Part shown: one piece after another, positions 49,362-50,367 of the stretch
How positions within the stretch are numbered: position 1 is the stretch's first letter
Layout: each line of letters opens with the position of its first letter
DNA from: Peronospora farinosa
Lineage: Eukaryota; Oomycota; Peronosporomycetes; Peronosporales; Peronosporaceae
DNA: 50,367 bases
Assembly: GCA_947646735.1 (NCBI GenBank)
Contig: CANTFK010000576.1
Location: forward strand, 1 to 50,367
Direction: 5' to 3'
The notes under the pieces: model-generated
Databases searched by the model: none
What the model was told of the DNA's origin: nothing
Seen by the model: only the letters and a program-made list of their open reading frames with translations
Program-made: the position numbers and the translations under genes

Positions 49362-49802
49362 ATGTCATGGTACTCTTCAATTACGGAAGATTATTACCAA
49401 GAGCGACCACATTCACCTGGTAAAGCAGGATTTGTGATTGCTGACCCTGTCGAGCTTTTGCAGGAGATTCCGGACGAGGAGCTCTTTGATCCGGACTTTT
49501 ACCCACTGTCCGCTACAGAGATGCAAGAGCTGGAGCAAGTGGATGAGATCAATGAGATATTGGCCGAGCTGGAGCTGATGGAGCATCAGCAGGAGCTGCA
49601 TTACAAATTGAGTGAGAAGACACGTGAGCTTCGCTCGAACTCGGACGAGGATGCTGAGATTTACAACTGGATGACCAGGACTACTAAAGCCAAGAGTTGT
49701 AGCACGAAACAGCAGGTACATTTTCAGGATTGGAAAGCTTCCACAACAAGCCAAACACGCTTCATCACCTCGCTCAATCAAGTAGAGAGCCGTACACGTT
49801 GA
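49362..49802 (+). CDS. Small acidic protein of unknown function
   Basis: The first ATG of the frame (49362) gives 146 residues; the frame is open about 36 codons upstream, so an upstream exon or start is possible. The protein begins 'MSWYSSITEDYY', has an acidic helical middle ('EMQELEQVDEINEILAELELMEHQQEL'-type coiled coil, about 55-85), then a basic, Thr/Ser-rich C-terminus. The FDPDFYPLS segment resembles PAM2-like peptides only loosely. The family is not recognised; consistent coding character and the CCAAT box upstream support a real gene. Confidence 0.5.
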   Translation: MSWYSSITEDYYQERPHSPGKAGFVIADPVELLQEIPDEELFDPDFYPLSATEMQELEQVDEINEILAELELMEHQQELHYKLSEKTRELRSNSDEDAEIYNWMTRTTKAKSCSTKQQVHFQDWKASTTSQTRFITSLNQVESRTR

Positions 49803-50367
49803 TTTTTCGACGTGTAGCGGTACGTGTTTCAAACAAATGAAGTTAAAGTGAACAGCGTGATGACGTGTGTGATCATGACGCGTGCATGTGTTTATAAAAA
49901 AGAGAAGAAAAAATCCAGACTTCATCTCAAAGAAGAAAGAGAGAGAAAGAGAAACAAGAAATATCCAACAAGTCAGAGCTTGGTGTGCGTGCTGTAATGA
50001 CAAGAACGTGTACTAAAGACTGGCGATGAAAATAAAATTGAATTGCGGACGACTCGTGCTGCAGAAATAAAGTCATTGCAACAACGAGGTTAGAAAATAC
50101 GTAAAAGAGAACGTCGAAGAGATCGAGTGAGCGGCACGACGATGGACTGGGACTCGAACTTGAGACGAAGACGACAGACGATGGAAGGGCAGTTTGAATG
50201 TAGTGTTATGATGTCCTATGACGTGGTCTGTGAATGCAGCGTCCACTCAGAATCAGCAGCAGTACGAGTGTACCATTATCCCCCGAAAAAATTAAATAAT
50301 GTAAGATGGAGCAAGGTTTTCAACCAACAGCACAGTCTTTTGATGTATCATATCCAGTAACCTCCAT
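49803..50367. other. 3' flank to the end of the window
   Basis: Contains a GA-rich tract (about 49896-49960). A plus-strand frame open from 50127 to 50360 has an ATG at 50142 and the basic 'LRRRRQTMEG'; it could be a first exon running off the window but has no recognisable feature. Confidence 0.35.

Overview
The window reads as nuclear DNA of an oomycete, most likely a Peronosporales species (Phytophthora or downy mildew type). The pointers are compact single-copy eukaryotic housekeeping genes, GT-AG introns of about 45-110 nt, gene gaps often only 100-200 bp long, and a patchwork of decayed transposons between gene islands. The lineage is inferred from gene style and protein families; no database was searched.

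Layout. 1-1.9 kb: degenerate minisatellite, LTR-like sequence and a transposase remnant. 2-5 kb: a PAP2-family membrane phosphatase, a broken downstream copy of it, and a small frameshifted coiled-coil gene. 5.4-15.2 kb: a dense island rich in nuclear genes for mitochondrial proteins: NDUFS5-like, a NEK-type kinase, phosphomannose isomerase, a ZNHIT3-like HIT zinc-finger protein, mitochondrial ClpP, NDUFB8-like, an LYR protein with a C-terminal zinc ribbon, inner-membrane peptidase IMP1 and ribosomal protein uL15m. 15.2-17.2 kb: gene-poor, with a paired perfect hairpin and an 18-bp direct repeat. 17.2-22.8 kb: cytochrome P450, COPI-associated membrane protein, and a three-exon 7TM protein. 22.8-27.2 kb: mostly decayed sequence with a truncated LINE flanked by a probable target-site duplication, and a possible small secreted protein. 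27.3-28.6 kb: Elongin C and ERH. 28.8-32 kb: a hAT transposon whose seven-exon transposase can be spliced into an uninterrupted 708-codon frame. 33-35 kb: NTF2 and an FSH serine hydrolase. 35.5-42.7 kb: DBR1, METTL9-like, an RVxF-motif acidic protein, COQ6 and PIG-P. 42.9-50.4 kb: a CLC chloride channel/transporter, DENR with N-terminal tandem repeats, and two unrecognised acidic proteins.

Functional links. Complex I (NDUFS5, NDUFB8, possibly the LYR protein), mitochondrial protein processing and turnover (IMP1, ClpP), mitochondrial translation (uL15m) and ubiquinone synthesis (COQ6) all occur within about 37 kb. Phosphomannose isomerase, PIG-P and the dolichyl-diphosphatase-like PAP2 protein all relate to mannose, glycolipid or dolichol metabolism. 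CCAAT boxes recur close upstream of start codons, and two divergent promoters carry inverted pairs of them. Several apparently functional genes (COQ6, the RVxF protein, the NEK tail, the 4-kb coiled-coil gene) carry one-base frame breaks. Two of these lie at homopolymers, which suggests assembly errors at least as much as gene death. I found no CRISPR array, rRNA or convincing tRNA. No wholly new system stands out; the most interesting items are the potentially intact intron-containing hAT element, the DENR repeat architecture with an altered zinc site, and the LYR/zinc-ribbon fusion.
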